From NCBI GenBank assembly GCA_000727475.1, contig KL647326.1, forward strand, positions 434,001 to 498,000: 64,000 nucleotides of DNA. Reading direction: 5' to 3'. The notes under the pieces are model-generated. The model had not been told where the DNA came from. It saw only the letters and a program-made list of their open reading frames with translations, and did no database searches. Shown one piece after another: positions 11,750 to 22,900 of the stretch. The position numbers were made by a program, and so were the translations under genes. Each line of letters begins with the position of its first letter. The first letter of the stretch is position 1. Source of the stretch: Sarcocystis neurona. Its lineage: Eukaryota; Apicomplexa; Conoidasida; Eucoccidiorida; Sarcocystidae.

Positions 11750-11870
11750 CATTTGTGCGTGTGCGGAGGTCCCGCTGCTCTCTTTGCTCCCGCCGTTGCA
11801 GCGCGGAGAGCCGACGGCGGCGGGGATCCTGCTGCTGCCGCTACGAGGGCAGACTCGCTGCCGTCCGTAT
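11750..11870 (-). CDS. Candidate short Ala/Pro-rich exon
   Basis: The minus frame reads DGSESALVAAAAGSPPPS and on through RAATAGAKRAAGPPHTHK before a GTAGCC donor-like site. It abuts a (TA)n palindrome on its 5' side. It may be the start of the same unidentified gene as 11335-11650. Confidence 0.25.
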
Positions 11871-11894
11871 TATATATATATATATAATACGGAC
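11863..11894. repeat. Perfect 32-base palindrome with AT core
   Basis: The arms GTCCGTATTA and TAATACGGAC flank an uninterrupted (TA)n core, symmetric about 11878.5. It can form a full hairpin or cruciform. Confidence 0.95.
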
Positions 11895-12125
11895 GTGTGT
11901 GCAGCCTGACATGCAGCCACATATATTTATGTACGTACATACACGGCTGCGTGCACCTCGAACAAATCCAGCTCTATAAAGGTACAACATGTATGTACGT
12001 ATGTATGTCCCCCAAATAATATGTATAGTTAGTTTGTATACAGATGTATGTAAGTATATACAAAAAGGCCTATACACTTTTATGTCACTATGGGTGTACA
12101 CGTATACACTTTCACACACACGTAG
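11895..12125. repeat. Microsatellite stretch
   Basis: GTACGTATGTATG and TATACA runs, no coding signal. Confidence 0.7.
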
Positions 12126-12149
12126 AGGTGAGTGAAGAGATAACCCCGG

Positions 12150-13110
12150 GATCCGCTGGTGCGGGCGGAGTTGCTGTTGCGTGCCACAGGGTTGCTATTT
12201 GCCGTTGTTGCTCCTGTTGAGGGAATTTCTGTAATTACTAGTGATGATGCTGCTGCTCTGCAAGCTGTCGACGCTTGTAGTGATGATGCTGGCCGCGCCG
12301 GTTGCTGCTTGTGCTGCTGCTGCACTGCTCGTCCTGCTAAGACGACGCATACTGTTGCCGCCGTTGCTATTTTTGCTGCTGTTACTGCTGCTGCTGCTGC
12401 TGCTGTGCGGTTGTTGTCACCGCTCTCGGTATAACGCTGGTGGTGGTGGCACTGCTGATACTGCACCGGCTGTCGGCCGTGCTACTGGTGCTGCTGTTCT
12501 TGCGGTGGCTCTGCGCTGCGGCTCTTACGTTGCCCTGTTCTTGATGAAGGTGCTATGGCAGCTGCGCGAGTGCACTGCTCTCGGTCGCAGCAACCAACAC
12601 AGTTTTCCAACTTCAACAACGGGCGTTGGTATTGCTGCTGTGTCTTCTGCTTCTGGTGCTGCCGCTGCTGGTGTCGTTGCTGCTACGAATGTCGCTTTCG
12701 CTCCTCGTTAAGCCGTGTCGTGGTGTTTTACCCTCGTCATAGTGCCCGCCTCTTGGCAGTATCTTCTGGTGCTGCTGGTGCTTCTTCCTGGACAACTCGT
12801 GCTGCTGTCGCTGCTTCTGCTGCCTTTGCTGCTGCTTTGCTCGTGCCACTGCTCGTGCGCATATTTGGGGGCGACTGCTGCAGCTGGGATTCCTTCTGCT
12901 GTTGCTGCCACACGTGCTGTTGATCCTTATGATCTTCTGGCTTCTTCTCTTGTTGTTGTTACTCGCCACTGCGATGGCTGCCGCAACTGACGCCACTCCT
13001 GTTGCTGGGACTGCCCGTCCAGCTGCTGCACCTGCTGCTGGTCATCTGTTGCTGCTGATGCCGTTGGTGCTACACTACTACTGCTACTGCTGTGGCTGTC
13101 CCTGCTCGTG
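12150..13110. repeat. CTG-rich stretch with Gln/Ser open frames on minus
   Basis: The plus strand is mostly CTG/GCTGCT. A minus frame around 12613-12996 reads RSQKIIRINSTCGSNSRR, then Gln-rich, then GGHYDEGKTPRHGLTRSESD. This is more varied than simple read-through and could be coding sequence linked to the exons at 13.1-13.8 kb, but no domain or complete exon chain can be shown. Confidence 0.4.
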
Positions 13111-13249
13111 CTGTTGAAACTTTTCCTGCTGGGGTTGCGAGTTTTTCGTGGGTGAAGAAGTTGGGCATCTCAAGATATGACGCGTGGACAGCAGCAGGAC
13201 TCGTCCCTCGTAAATCTCTACCCAGCAGGCAATCAGCGATGTTGATCCC
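13110..13249 (-). CDS. Candidate exon of an unidentified minus-strand gene
   Basis: After an acceptor AAGTCTGCAG the frame reads GINIADCLLGRDLRG, then SYLEMPNFFTHEKLATPAG. The sequence is non-repetitive and compositionally normal, unlike its flanks. The 3' boundary is not fixed. I do not recognise the protein. Confidence 0.35.
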
Positions 13250-13600
13250 CTGCAGACTTCTATTTTGCTCCTTCATATTTCCACTATACAGACTAAGGTA
13301 ATCATAGGCGTTCCACTTCGAAGTGGGTAAGTTCCTACCGGCCAACGTCACTGGGCACGTGCAATGACGCACGCCCCTCGACAAACTATCGCTCGTTTCT
13401 CAAAACTAATAATAGTAAGGAACTGCATACTTGGCTCGACTCAAAATACTACACGCAACGATAAACAAAGAAGTAAAGGTCTGCCCTTGCACTCCTCCAT
13501 TTGTCCAACAAGAGCAGATCTACTAGGGATGTCCGTCTCTCTCCGCACCAAAGACACATGCCTGCATACAAAGCTATAACCAGGTCAGTATAATTTATGT
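13250..13600. other. Non-repetitive island, content unknown
   Basis: This roughly 350-base stretch lacks CAG and TATA repeats and includes a perfect palindrome CCACTTCGAAGTGG at 13313-13326. The minus frame is open over part of it (KWNAYDYLSLYSGNMKEQNR). I could not match it to a known gene, rRNA piece or organelle insertion from memory. Confidence 0.4.
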
Positions 13601-13726
13601 AGATGAAAATGTGTACCTACGCACACATGCGTGGTTACTTACAAGGTGCGTTTGTACACACACGCATGGACACGGCGGTCCCCTGCCTAAATGCCGCTCT
13701 GAGCTTCCCTTTTCCGAGCGACATAC

Positions 13727-13827
13727 GTGTTTCCTATTTGTGCGTTTCAACATTTGCAGCAGCTCCTTGTCGTGCCCTCGTCCGGCGCAGCACGCTCCAG
13801 CTGCACCAGCCACAGAAGTAATATCAC
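13727..13827 (-). CDS. Candidate short exon of the same unidentified gene
   Basis: The acceptor AAGCATAG precedes 13827 and the donor GTATGT follows 13727. The frame reads GDITSVAGAAGACCAGR, then KELLQMLKRTNRKH. Phase 0 out matches the phase-0 acceptor at 13249. Evidence is splice signals and composition only. Confidence 0.35.
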
Positions 13828-13829
13828 CT

Positions 13830-16800
13830 ATGCTTGTGTACGGCGCCTGCATCAGCAGGACCACGAGCAAGTGCAGCCACTGGAGGGGGTCTCCCTCAGT
13901 AGTGGTCTCCTTGCAAGCGGAAGGCGCGACAGCAGCACACGAGGCCCAGTATCATCAGCAACAGCCTGTCCAGGACAACAGAGTCCTGCGCCAGCAACAC
14001 GTACTCTTCGAGAAAGTAGAAGAGAGCGCGCTACACAAGAGTGACAGGCAGCGCAGCAGACGTACAAGTGTGTTCAAAGGAGCACAGATCCCCACACAAG
14101 AAGCACGAGGCCCGATAGCAAAGTGTTTTTACCGGCTCCTCTGCTCTTCGCCGAGAACAGAAAAAGGGAAACCCTCCGCGTGCAAAGAGAGAAGACGTGT
14201 ACGCGGACGTATAAGTGTATCATCTCACACAAGCCGGCTGCACACGTATATTGCACTTGCGTCATACAGCCCCCTGTGCTGTCTCTACTCTAGCAGCTGA
14301 TTCGAAATTGATAGGTGGCGCTACTTAGGCTGCAAGATGTATGCACATATATACGCATGCGCCTATAGGAGGTTTGTGCCCCACGCATGAAGCCACCTTT
14401 ATTCACGGCAGCAACAGGCGAGCTGTGCTGCTACATGGGCGTGGCTGTGTCGGCTGCTGCATGCAGGACGGGGTATGCCGCGCCAACTTTCCTACATGCG
14501 CACGTGGTGCACCTCCTGGTGCACGTGTGGATCGTCACCTACTGCTACTCGAGCAACTCTGCAAGGGCTGCTGGCGCGTGAACACTGTTCGACACGGCAC
14601 CGCGTCTATATCTGGTATAGACTCTTTTGGACTCTCAAAACATCAGCGGCGCACAAGTCTCTATACATATAGACACACACCTACACACAAAAGCACCCAT
14701 CAAGTATTTCCCAGGCTGGAGCCGCTGCAGCGCCCACACGCAGATATACGATCTGTGCGCGTGTATAGAGGTGTGTGACAAAGTGGTGGTAGAGTTCACA
14801 CGACGCTGTCTGCCCACATGGCGTCAGCTTCAGCCGTCTCTTCTGCTGCTGCATACAGTTTGGATACGCAAGGAGCTTGTATTCCTCACTACTGTGTTTG
14901 TGCGCCGGTACCGTGGAATGGACTCCACCTTTCCAAAGCTAGGAACTCTACACATCGTGCAGCCTGCATGAGCTTATCGTTCACTAAATCTATCATCACC
15001 TCCAGATTCAGTCAACTGCACGGCGTAGCCTCCGGACTGCGTGAGGTTGTCGTTCACTAGAGCCTACAAATACCTAGAGTTTAACTCCTGTGCATTACCC
15101 CGGCTGCGTCTTTCTGGAAGAATGAGCGCGGCGGCCCTTGTTGCGCGTGTGTACACCGGCCCCTTCACACTCACACTCCTAACGGGTGCTCGCGTGGCCC
15201 CTGCCCACGCATCTCCACACACGTACAACTACACGCATGCAGAGAGGCAATGGTTTCCTCTTTCTCGTGTAGGGCACCTGATTTGCTGCCTGCGGCTTCT
15301 TAGTCTTGCCGCATGCAAACTCGAACATACCTACACTGTTTTACGCACAGAAGCACTCTGCGCCTGCATGTCCACACGTCGGAGGTTTGTAGCGTACTGC
15401 AGCACAGACTTGTTGTGTCGCTGTATGCACACAGGCTCCCTGAAAGGGCAGAAAGCCTCTGCCTCACGTGTGGCGGCACTGCTGCATGCGTCCTCAAACT
15501 TAGCTGCATGCGGTAGCTTTGGATCCGAGGGCGTGGCTCTCGAGCCACTCGTGAGCGGGTGCTGCGTGCACCTAAACTATATATATCTCTATATATATGT
15601 CTACGCACATGTTTTACACACATACACACGGTATGACTCATCCGTCTCTGGACGCGTGCAGCAGAAATCATTGCTGCACGCGATGTACGTCTCTCATCTC
15701 CACACAAGAGGACAGTCGCTTGTTTTCCAGGAATACAGATGCAACGGTTCCAAATGACCTTTCTGCTGCGTGCACTGCAAAAGCTTCTGCAGGCAAGACA
15801 CTCATTAGCTGCACGCGCAGCGTATCTGTTGCATACTTCTTCTTTCCTTTGCTGCCGTGGTCCTATGAAGCTGCTGCTGGCACAGCATTGCTTCTGGTGG
15901 TGTGCTTTGCCGCATGCTGCGAATTTCGCACGCGTACGTCACGCGACGTGCTGCTGTGCCCGCACCTGGCTGCTTCTGTAAGCAACCACACATAAGTACT
16001 TCTGGTGCGCAGCTCGCACTGTCTGCTGACATATAATTCGCTGCTGTCTATGTATAGTCCGCTGTTGACATATAATTTACTGCTGTCTATGTACCGGCTG
16101 CTGCTGCTGTGTCTCGTGCATGCGTCCCCCTGCTGGTGTAGTGCAAGCGTGGAAGCAGCATTGCCGTTCATAATAGGCGTGTGCGCATGTGTCTGTGCGC
16201 AGTGGGAAGTCGCGCGCGCATGCATTTCTCCTGCTTGAGCCCGCCAAGGGTGCAAGCCACGCTGCTATACCGGTTATGCTTCAGGCACCGTGTGCCACTG
16301 CTCTGCATGCAGCCCGCTTGCTGGGGTTGCCTCTACACCGCACGTCATGCGCGCGCTGCTGCTGCTGCTGCTAACGCACGTGTGTATTTTCTCTGGGTAG
16401 GTCTCCGGCGTGTGCTTGCACCTAAGCGGGTGAACGTCCAGTTTTTAAAATTGCCGCTTCATAAGCAGCATGTGCAGAAACACACCACTAGGTCCTGGGC
16501 AAGCAGCTGCTTCCGCTGCTGTCCTGTTCTTCACGCATGCGTGAGACGGGCAGCACCTGTTCTACGGACACACGGTTGATAAACGACTTTCCTTTCCTCT
16601 TTGTGTGTGTGGAAACCGCTGCTGGATACGCATGCGTCCCAGGAGCTGCTGCGACATTCTCGTGTGTGGCCCTCGTCTTTGCGTGCGCGTGTCTGCTGCT
16701 GAGAGCAACAACTCCCTCCCTCGGCACGAGTAAATCGTCAGCGACACAGTGCTGTCCTGCCGCTGCTGCGTCACGCAGCGCGGTTCTGCTGCTGCTCTCT

Positions 16801-17280
16801 GATTCGAAGAGGAATGGTTCGCCCCAGCAACAGCAGTGCCAGCAACGGCAACCGCGGAACAGCAGACGCTGAAGATCAGCAGCTCCCTGTGTGTGCATGC
16901 ACGTGGAACTTGGCAAAAAGGGCGTCCTGCCCTCTTCAAACAAAAAACGCGTTTCTCTCTAATACCTGGCTGGACTTTTGCCGCATGCGTATGCGTCTTC
17001 AGCCTCTAATCGTGAAACGCCGCGTCGTGTCCCACCACCACTTCCCCTCATCAGAACTCCTGCAGGTGCTGCTTCTGGCGCTGCCTTCCCTTCTCGTGAG
17101 GTTGTTGCAAAAACTCTGCTGTGGCCCCTGCAGCTCCACCCAGAAGAGACGCAGCAGCACCTGCTGCTTCACGCACTGCTGCGTCCTGCAGGTGCGTAGT
17201 CCGCTGCCCGACAGCGAGATACTTCTGCTGCTGCTGCTGTCCTTAGTAAAAAAGACCCACCAGGCAAGCAGCCGCTTGTC
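13830..17280. other. Unique GCATGC-rich DNA, no gene resolved
   Basis: This 3.4-kb stretch is largely free of long repeats but rich in GCATGC and TGCATGCA. Short open frames occur on both strands (minus 16488-16650 has THTKRKGKSFINRVSVEQV) without any domain. It lies downstream of the NEMF gene and could hold its missing 3' exon or another gene. Confidence 0.45.
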
Positions 17281-17299
17281 CGCTTAAACAGCAGATCGT

Positions 17300-17720
17300 G
17301 ATATGTACCTCTCGTACTCGGCTGCTGCTGTTGCTGATGCCTTTTCTGACGGCGGTTGAATTCACTGCTGATGCTTCCCACACCGGGGCCGCGACAAATG
17401 CGTCACTGTCCCTGAAGTGCTGCAACACCGCTGTTGCCGTTGCCGGTGCTGCTGCTGCTGCTGTGGGCGCTGCTGCTGCGGGTTCCGCGACGGTTGCTGG
17501 TGCTGCGTTGTCCCTGCTGCTGTGATGTTGCTGCAGCTGCTGCTGCTCCTGCAGCCCGCGGCTCGCTAGCTCCTCGCCCTGCTGGTGCTCCTGTGATTCA
17601 CTTACTGCTGCTTTAGCTCTCTTGGCTGTCGATGCTGCTGCTGCTGCGGATCACTCTCAAGCGGTTGCTCCTGTAGCCGCTCTCTTCACTCGCCCTGCTG
17701 CAGCAGCAGCACCTTGATTC
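17300..17720. repeat. CTG trinucleotide tract
   Basis: The plus strand is CTG-rich. On minus, 17369-17304 reads SSEFNRRQKRHQQQQQPSTR before a GTACAT donor, an exon-like but unassigned fragment. Confidence 0.6.
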
Positions 17721-17829
17721 AACGCTGCTGCTGTTGCTTCTTTAGGTAGTCGGGATCTTTGTGGGGTGAAGGAGGAATAATTCGTACGTTGCTCAACATG
17801 CAGAGGGCCATCTCCGGCAGCTACATGCG

Positions 17830-18710
17830 CCAGCAGCAGCACAGGCAGCACGATCAAGACAGCAGCAACATGGGAGATGACAAGCATCGACGGCGTTGCA
17901 GCCACGGGTAGTCCACTGCGCGAAAGGAGCAGCAGGCGAATACGAACAGCAGCAACGCCGCAATAGCACCGGAAGATGAAACGGCTGCTGCAGCTGCACG
18001 AGGATCGAGAAAAAACGCAACAGCTGCGGCTTGGGCGCGAACACAGAGGGCGGAGAAGACGACCCGCCTGCAGCAGCACGGGGTACTCCGATGCCGAGAG
18101 AAGCCGCAGCTGCAACAGCGGGCGAGGAAGAGAAGAATCAGCAGCAACAGCGGCAGGAGGAGGAGCAACAAGAAGAACGGCAAGACGAGATGCAGCAGCA
18201 GGGCCGGCAGGAGGAGAAGTAACAGCAACGGCGGCAGGAAAAAAAGCAGCAGCGCCAGCGGTAGGAGCAGAAGCAGCAGCAACAACGGAGGCGGTGGGAG
18301 AAGAAGCACCAGCACCATGACCGGGCGGGACAGAACAAGCAGCGGCACGGGCAGCATGAGAAGAAGCAGCTGCAACAGCCGGGATGGCTAAGAGGATAAG
18401 CAGCAGCAACTGCGCGACGAGGAGACGCAGCAGCAACAGCCGCGAAGACGAGCGAACAAGCAGCAGCAGCAGCAGCAGCGCCGCAGCAGCAACAGCGCAT
18501 CAGCAGGGGAAGGAGGCTCTTAGTTGCAAGGCCACGTAGCAGCAGAGAGAGAGACACACACAGAGGCGTACGTAGCCCGAGCAGCAGAAACACACCGCGT
18601 CCCCACAGAACGCGAGAGCAGCAGCGGTGGGCAACAAAGACGCAGCAGCAGCAGCAGTTTTTCCGCGTCGACAAGAAGTAGCAGCGCAGTGAGGCGCACC
18701 GGGGGCGAGT
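17830..18710. repeat. CAG trinucleotide tract
   Basis: The plus strand is CAG/GCAGCA-rich over nearly 900 bases, facing the CTG tract at 17300-17720 in inverted orientation. Plus frames are Gln/Glu/Arg-rich, minus frames Leu/Cys-rich; neither is supported as coding. Confidence 0.75.
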
Positions 18711-18889
18711 GACCCAGCCCCAGGTAGCAGTGTGTTGCTGCTGCTGTTCGACGACGCATATTTGTTGTGTCTATTCCACAAGAGAAGAAGTTCTGCCTCT
18801 TCTTAGCGATACGTTGCCTCTCCTTCTAATAGAAGACAACGTCGCCGCTCGGTCAAAAAGTTGCCACTGTTACGTCGTCTGCCCCAGTC

Positions 18890-19810
18890 CCTACACACGT
18901 ATACATCTACCTACGGACATACATATGTACAAGCGTACAAGGGTACACGTATACACAAATACATGATGGGGTATATACGTAAAAGTGAATACACATAGAT
19001 ACACTCATGCATGTGTTATATATACATACGCGCATGCCTCTCTGTTCTCCGCGTCAAGCTATTTATCTCCCTCTCTATCCTCATATATAATATATATATA
19101 TATATGCATCACGGCATGCACCTATATAAATGGCGCATACGAGAACTCGTGGGTACCTCTCTCTCTCTGCCCTTCTTTCATTACCTCTATACACATATAC
19201 ACAGACACACACAGAACAGGCAATTCACATATATATACACATGCATATACATATATATCATAACACACAGGGGCAGCCGATATACATGCAAGACATACAT
19301 ATGTATACATATATACAGCGTGTATAGATATATTTACAGATGTGTATATGGAGTACAAGACAAAAGTAAGAGCTGTACACATATATGTACCTACGTATAC
19401 ATATATGTATATGGGAAAACTATATATATACATATATATATGTAATATACGTATGGCCGTGCAAACTGATGTATGTATAGAGAACTCCTGAGGGAAGTAT
19501 GCGTCACAAGATATACATCCTCCATCACATCTATATGCCGTCATACCCACACCTGCGATACATATACGTATACATATATATCCACAGCGTGAGAGTACAC
19601 GGGTACACATACATATACGTATTTATACGGAGCGGGAGTACAGGGAGGGGTACACATACGTACACGTATATATAGGGAGGGAAGATACCACACACGTATA
19701 CAGAGTACACGACTCCACACACATATACGTATATGTATAGAGAGGGGGGAGAACATATACGCATGTGTGCAAATAGTGCAGGGGTATATATATAGGGAAT
19801 GGAAGTGCAT
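18890..19810. repeat. TATA/CATA microsatellite block
   Basis: Dense TATACATA, CACATA and TATATA runs just 3' of the last NEMF exon found. No coding signal. Confidence 0.8.
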
Positions 19811-19859
19811 GCAGTGACTCGCTGGGCATGTAAGAGATTGCCAGTTTTGTGGGACGTAC

Positions 19860-19991
19860 AGAGACGTTTTTGATGAGGAGTCGCTCGCGAGGGTTATCGC
19901 TTTGCTGCTGAAGAAAAGTTTTTAGTATTGCGACGCCTGCCTTCCCCTTCTTCATATGGCCGGGAGCAATTTCAACTTTGTATCGGTACTT
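19860..19991 (-). CDS. NEMF: NEMF exon 14: second half of NFACT-C (3' end uncertain)
   Basis: The acceptor TGTTTTCACAG precedes 19991. It reads KYRYKVEIAPGHMKKGKAG, then ILKTFLQQQSDNPRERLLIK, matching human YKYKVKLTPGVQKKGKAAK. The frame would otherwise continue through a microsatellite to a stop at 19623. A GTACGT donor at 19859 suggests one more small exon for the last conserved strand (family: VKVSAP). That exon was not found. Confidence 0.85.
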
Positions 19992-22900
19992 CTGTGAAAA
20001 CAGGACAGACACACCCACGTTCAACCCAGCGAGAACGAAGACGCGATAAAAAAACTCCTCGATGAAGATGACTGCTGCCGCTTCTTCGGGACTCCAAAAC
20101 GCAATGCACAAGACCCCCTCCGCGCTACACAAGCAGCAATCGACTCAGAGACGCGGGCGCTTCATCCCCACACACATACACGTATACGTATATGTGCATG
20201 GACCCTTCTTCCCTTCTTTTCTGTACTTACACATATATATATATGACCTACCCCCCCAGGGATGGGTGCTTCATCCACACAGACATATGCATGTGTATAC
20301 ATGGGGGGTTCTTTCTGTTTATATATCTACACACACACACACACAAGTGTGTAGATGTACGTGTGTACTGTACGTATGTATGTACATCAATAGGCTCCCT
20401 CTGTATCTTCATCTCCCCATATACATATATACACGTCCAGGCCTCTATACGTGTACGTGGAAGGGCTTCTCGGCGGTTCTCTGTATCTCTCCACATATAT
20501 TTACGCACGTGGACATCTGCCTTTTTATGCTCGTCTCCCTCTTCATCTGCATGCACATTCTTGGAGAATTTCTCTTCCCTTTCTTCTTATCCTTCCATAC
20601 ACATACACACACTCGTACGTCAAAAAATATGGACGTGCAAGGTGTCTCTTCTCCGTATATCTCCACCATACAAATATATTTGTGCACATATATGGGCCCT
20701 GTTTGTATGGACACTCTACTCTCTCTCTGTATCTCTCACTTCATATATATATACATGTATATAGACTTTCTCCTCTTCTCTGTCCATCTCTCATATATAT
20801 ATATATGTATCCATGTATATAGACTTTCTCCTCCTCTCTCTGCATCTCTCATATATATATAGATATCCATGTATATAGACTTTCTCTTCTCTCTCTGTAT
20901 CTCTCACTTCATATATATATACATGCATACAGACTTTCTCCGCTCTCTCTGTATCCCTCATATATATATATATACATATGTATCCATGTATGTAGACTTT
21001 CTCCTCTCTCACTTCATATATATATATATATCCATATATATAGACTTTCTCCTCCTCTCTGTCCATCTCATATATATATATATATATCCATGTATGTAGA
21101 CTTTCGCTTCTCTCTCTGTATCTCTCATGTATGTATGCATGTATATAGATTTTCTCCTCCTCTCTCTGCATCTCTTATATATGCATGTATATACACTTTC
21201 TCCTCTGTCTTCCTCTCCGTCTTTCTCTCTCAGGATATCCACATATATATACAATGATACAGCGGCTTTTCTCTCTACTTTTCTCTCTTTTTTTCTCTCC
21301 ACAGATTATATCATTTACACCAATAGTGTGCGCATACACAGACGCGCACGTAGAGATTCTTCTATCTCTTTATCTCCCCACGTACACACACATATATAGA
21401 TATGTATGCGGACATTTCCCCTCTCCCTTTATTGCCCTATCTGCATGAATAGATATATATGTGGACTTTTATTACCCACGTACACAAACGCGTTCCTCTC
21501 TCTGTGTCTCTGTCATTCTGCGTCACGGCAGCAGCAGCAGCAGTGGCAACCCGCGGAAGACAGACACACACACGCAGAGACTCCCGCAACAGAGAGACGC
21601 ACTTTGAAGAAGAGTTCGTGGTCCCGTAACTCTCGCTGAGCTGCAGCCGGTCATCATTATTCTCAGGAGAAAAAAGGACGGCATCGCATGCACGAGTGAG
21701 AAAACGCGCGGCGCGCATGCACCCATGTTGCGCCTTTACACATATGCGTCCGTCCAGATCCATAGATACACACATATTTATACACCAATATATGTGTCGA
21801 GCCATACGCATACCGCTGTATGTGCGGACCCATGCAGGGGTGCGTGTGTATACGGGTAGACGCTTACAGCCAGCGCAGAGATGGGAGCGACGACGGGAAC
21901 CGCGCAGAGAAGCGCGTCTTCGGGGAAAGGAGCAGCAGTCAGCAACTGCACTTCTTTGCACTGCTCCTGCAGCAAAGCGTCAAGCAGCAGCAAATTAGTC
22001 GCACAGCCACAGAGAAACATCAGCAGCATCAGAGAGGACCTGCAGCAGGACGCGCGGCAGCGGCAGGAGGAGGCGCTACACGACGACAGTCGCAGCAGGA
22101 GGAGCAACACAAGGAGCAGCAGCAGCGGGGACGCGGGCAGCAGCAGTAGTCCACGAGGAAGAGGAGGAGCACCAGCGGGGGGGAGAGAACTAACAGGAGC
22201 ACCAGCACGGACGCCTCCTGCAGCACAGACGTATACAAAAATATGTATCTACGCAGAACTCATCTATATCTATCTCTCTATACACTTTTGTATAGGGATT
22301 TATATGCCTATAGATCCACCTCAAGCTACATACGACACAGCAGTGACACGTCTCGCCTCTTCTTCGACGGATGACGGTGCCGCTGCTGCTGTTGCTGTCC
22401 CTGCTGATGCTGCTACTGTCGCTGCCGCGGCTGCTGCTCTGCCGCTGCAGCCGTTCCGGTGCTTCGCACACGCTACGAGCCCTGAACAAGAAGTGTGCCG
22501 CTGTCGCTGGCGTCTTGCTGCTCGATCTGCTGGCATCCTGCTGCTCGGTCTGGCTGCAGTGCTGCTGCTCGGTTTGCTGCTGCTAGAAGGCTGCTGTAAC
22601 TGTAGATCTGGTGCTCGATTTGCTGCTGCTGCAGTGCTGAAGTGACTGTGTTGCTGTTGCTCGGTTTGCTGCCACAACACCGCTGACGCTTTTGAAAGTG
22701 CTCTCGGTCGCTTGGCTCGTTGGCTGGCCATGCCTGCACACGTGCTGCTGCTGCTGTTCTGCGCGGCAGGCGGACGTACGAGCAGCTGCTCCTGCGCGGC
22801 GGGGCACAAGCCTTCCTCTTGGCGTTCGCGCTGCAAAAGCTGCTGAATCTCCCTCGCCTCTGGGTGTTGCTGCTGCTGCCGCGTCCCGCCCCCTGCGGGC

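Noticed and set aside
12240..17600. Transposon or retroelement remnants
   Set aside because: No reverse transcriptase, integrase or transposase motif and no terminal repeats were recognised.
20062..21399. Long Tyr/Ile/His-rich open frames in TATA/CATA blocks
   Set aside because: They are microsatellite read-through inside NEMF intron 13. Similar frames occur in every such block.
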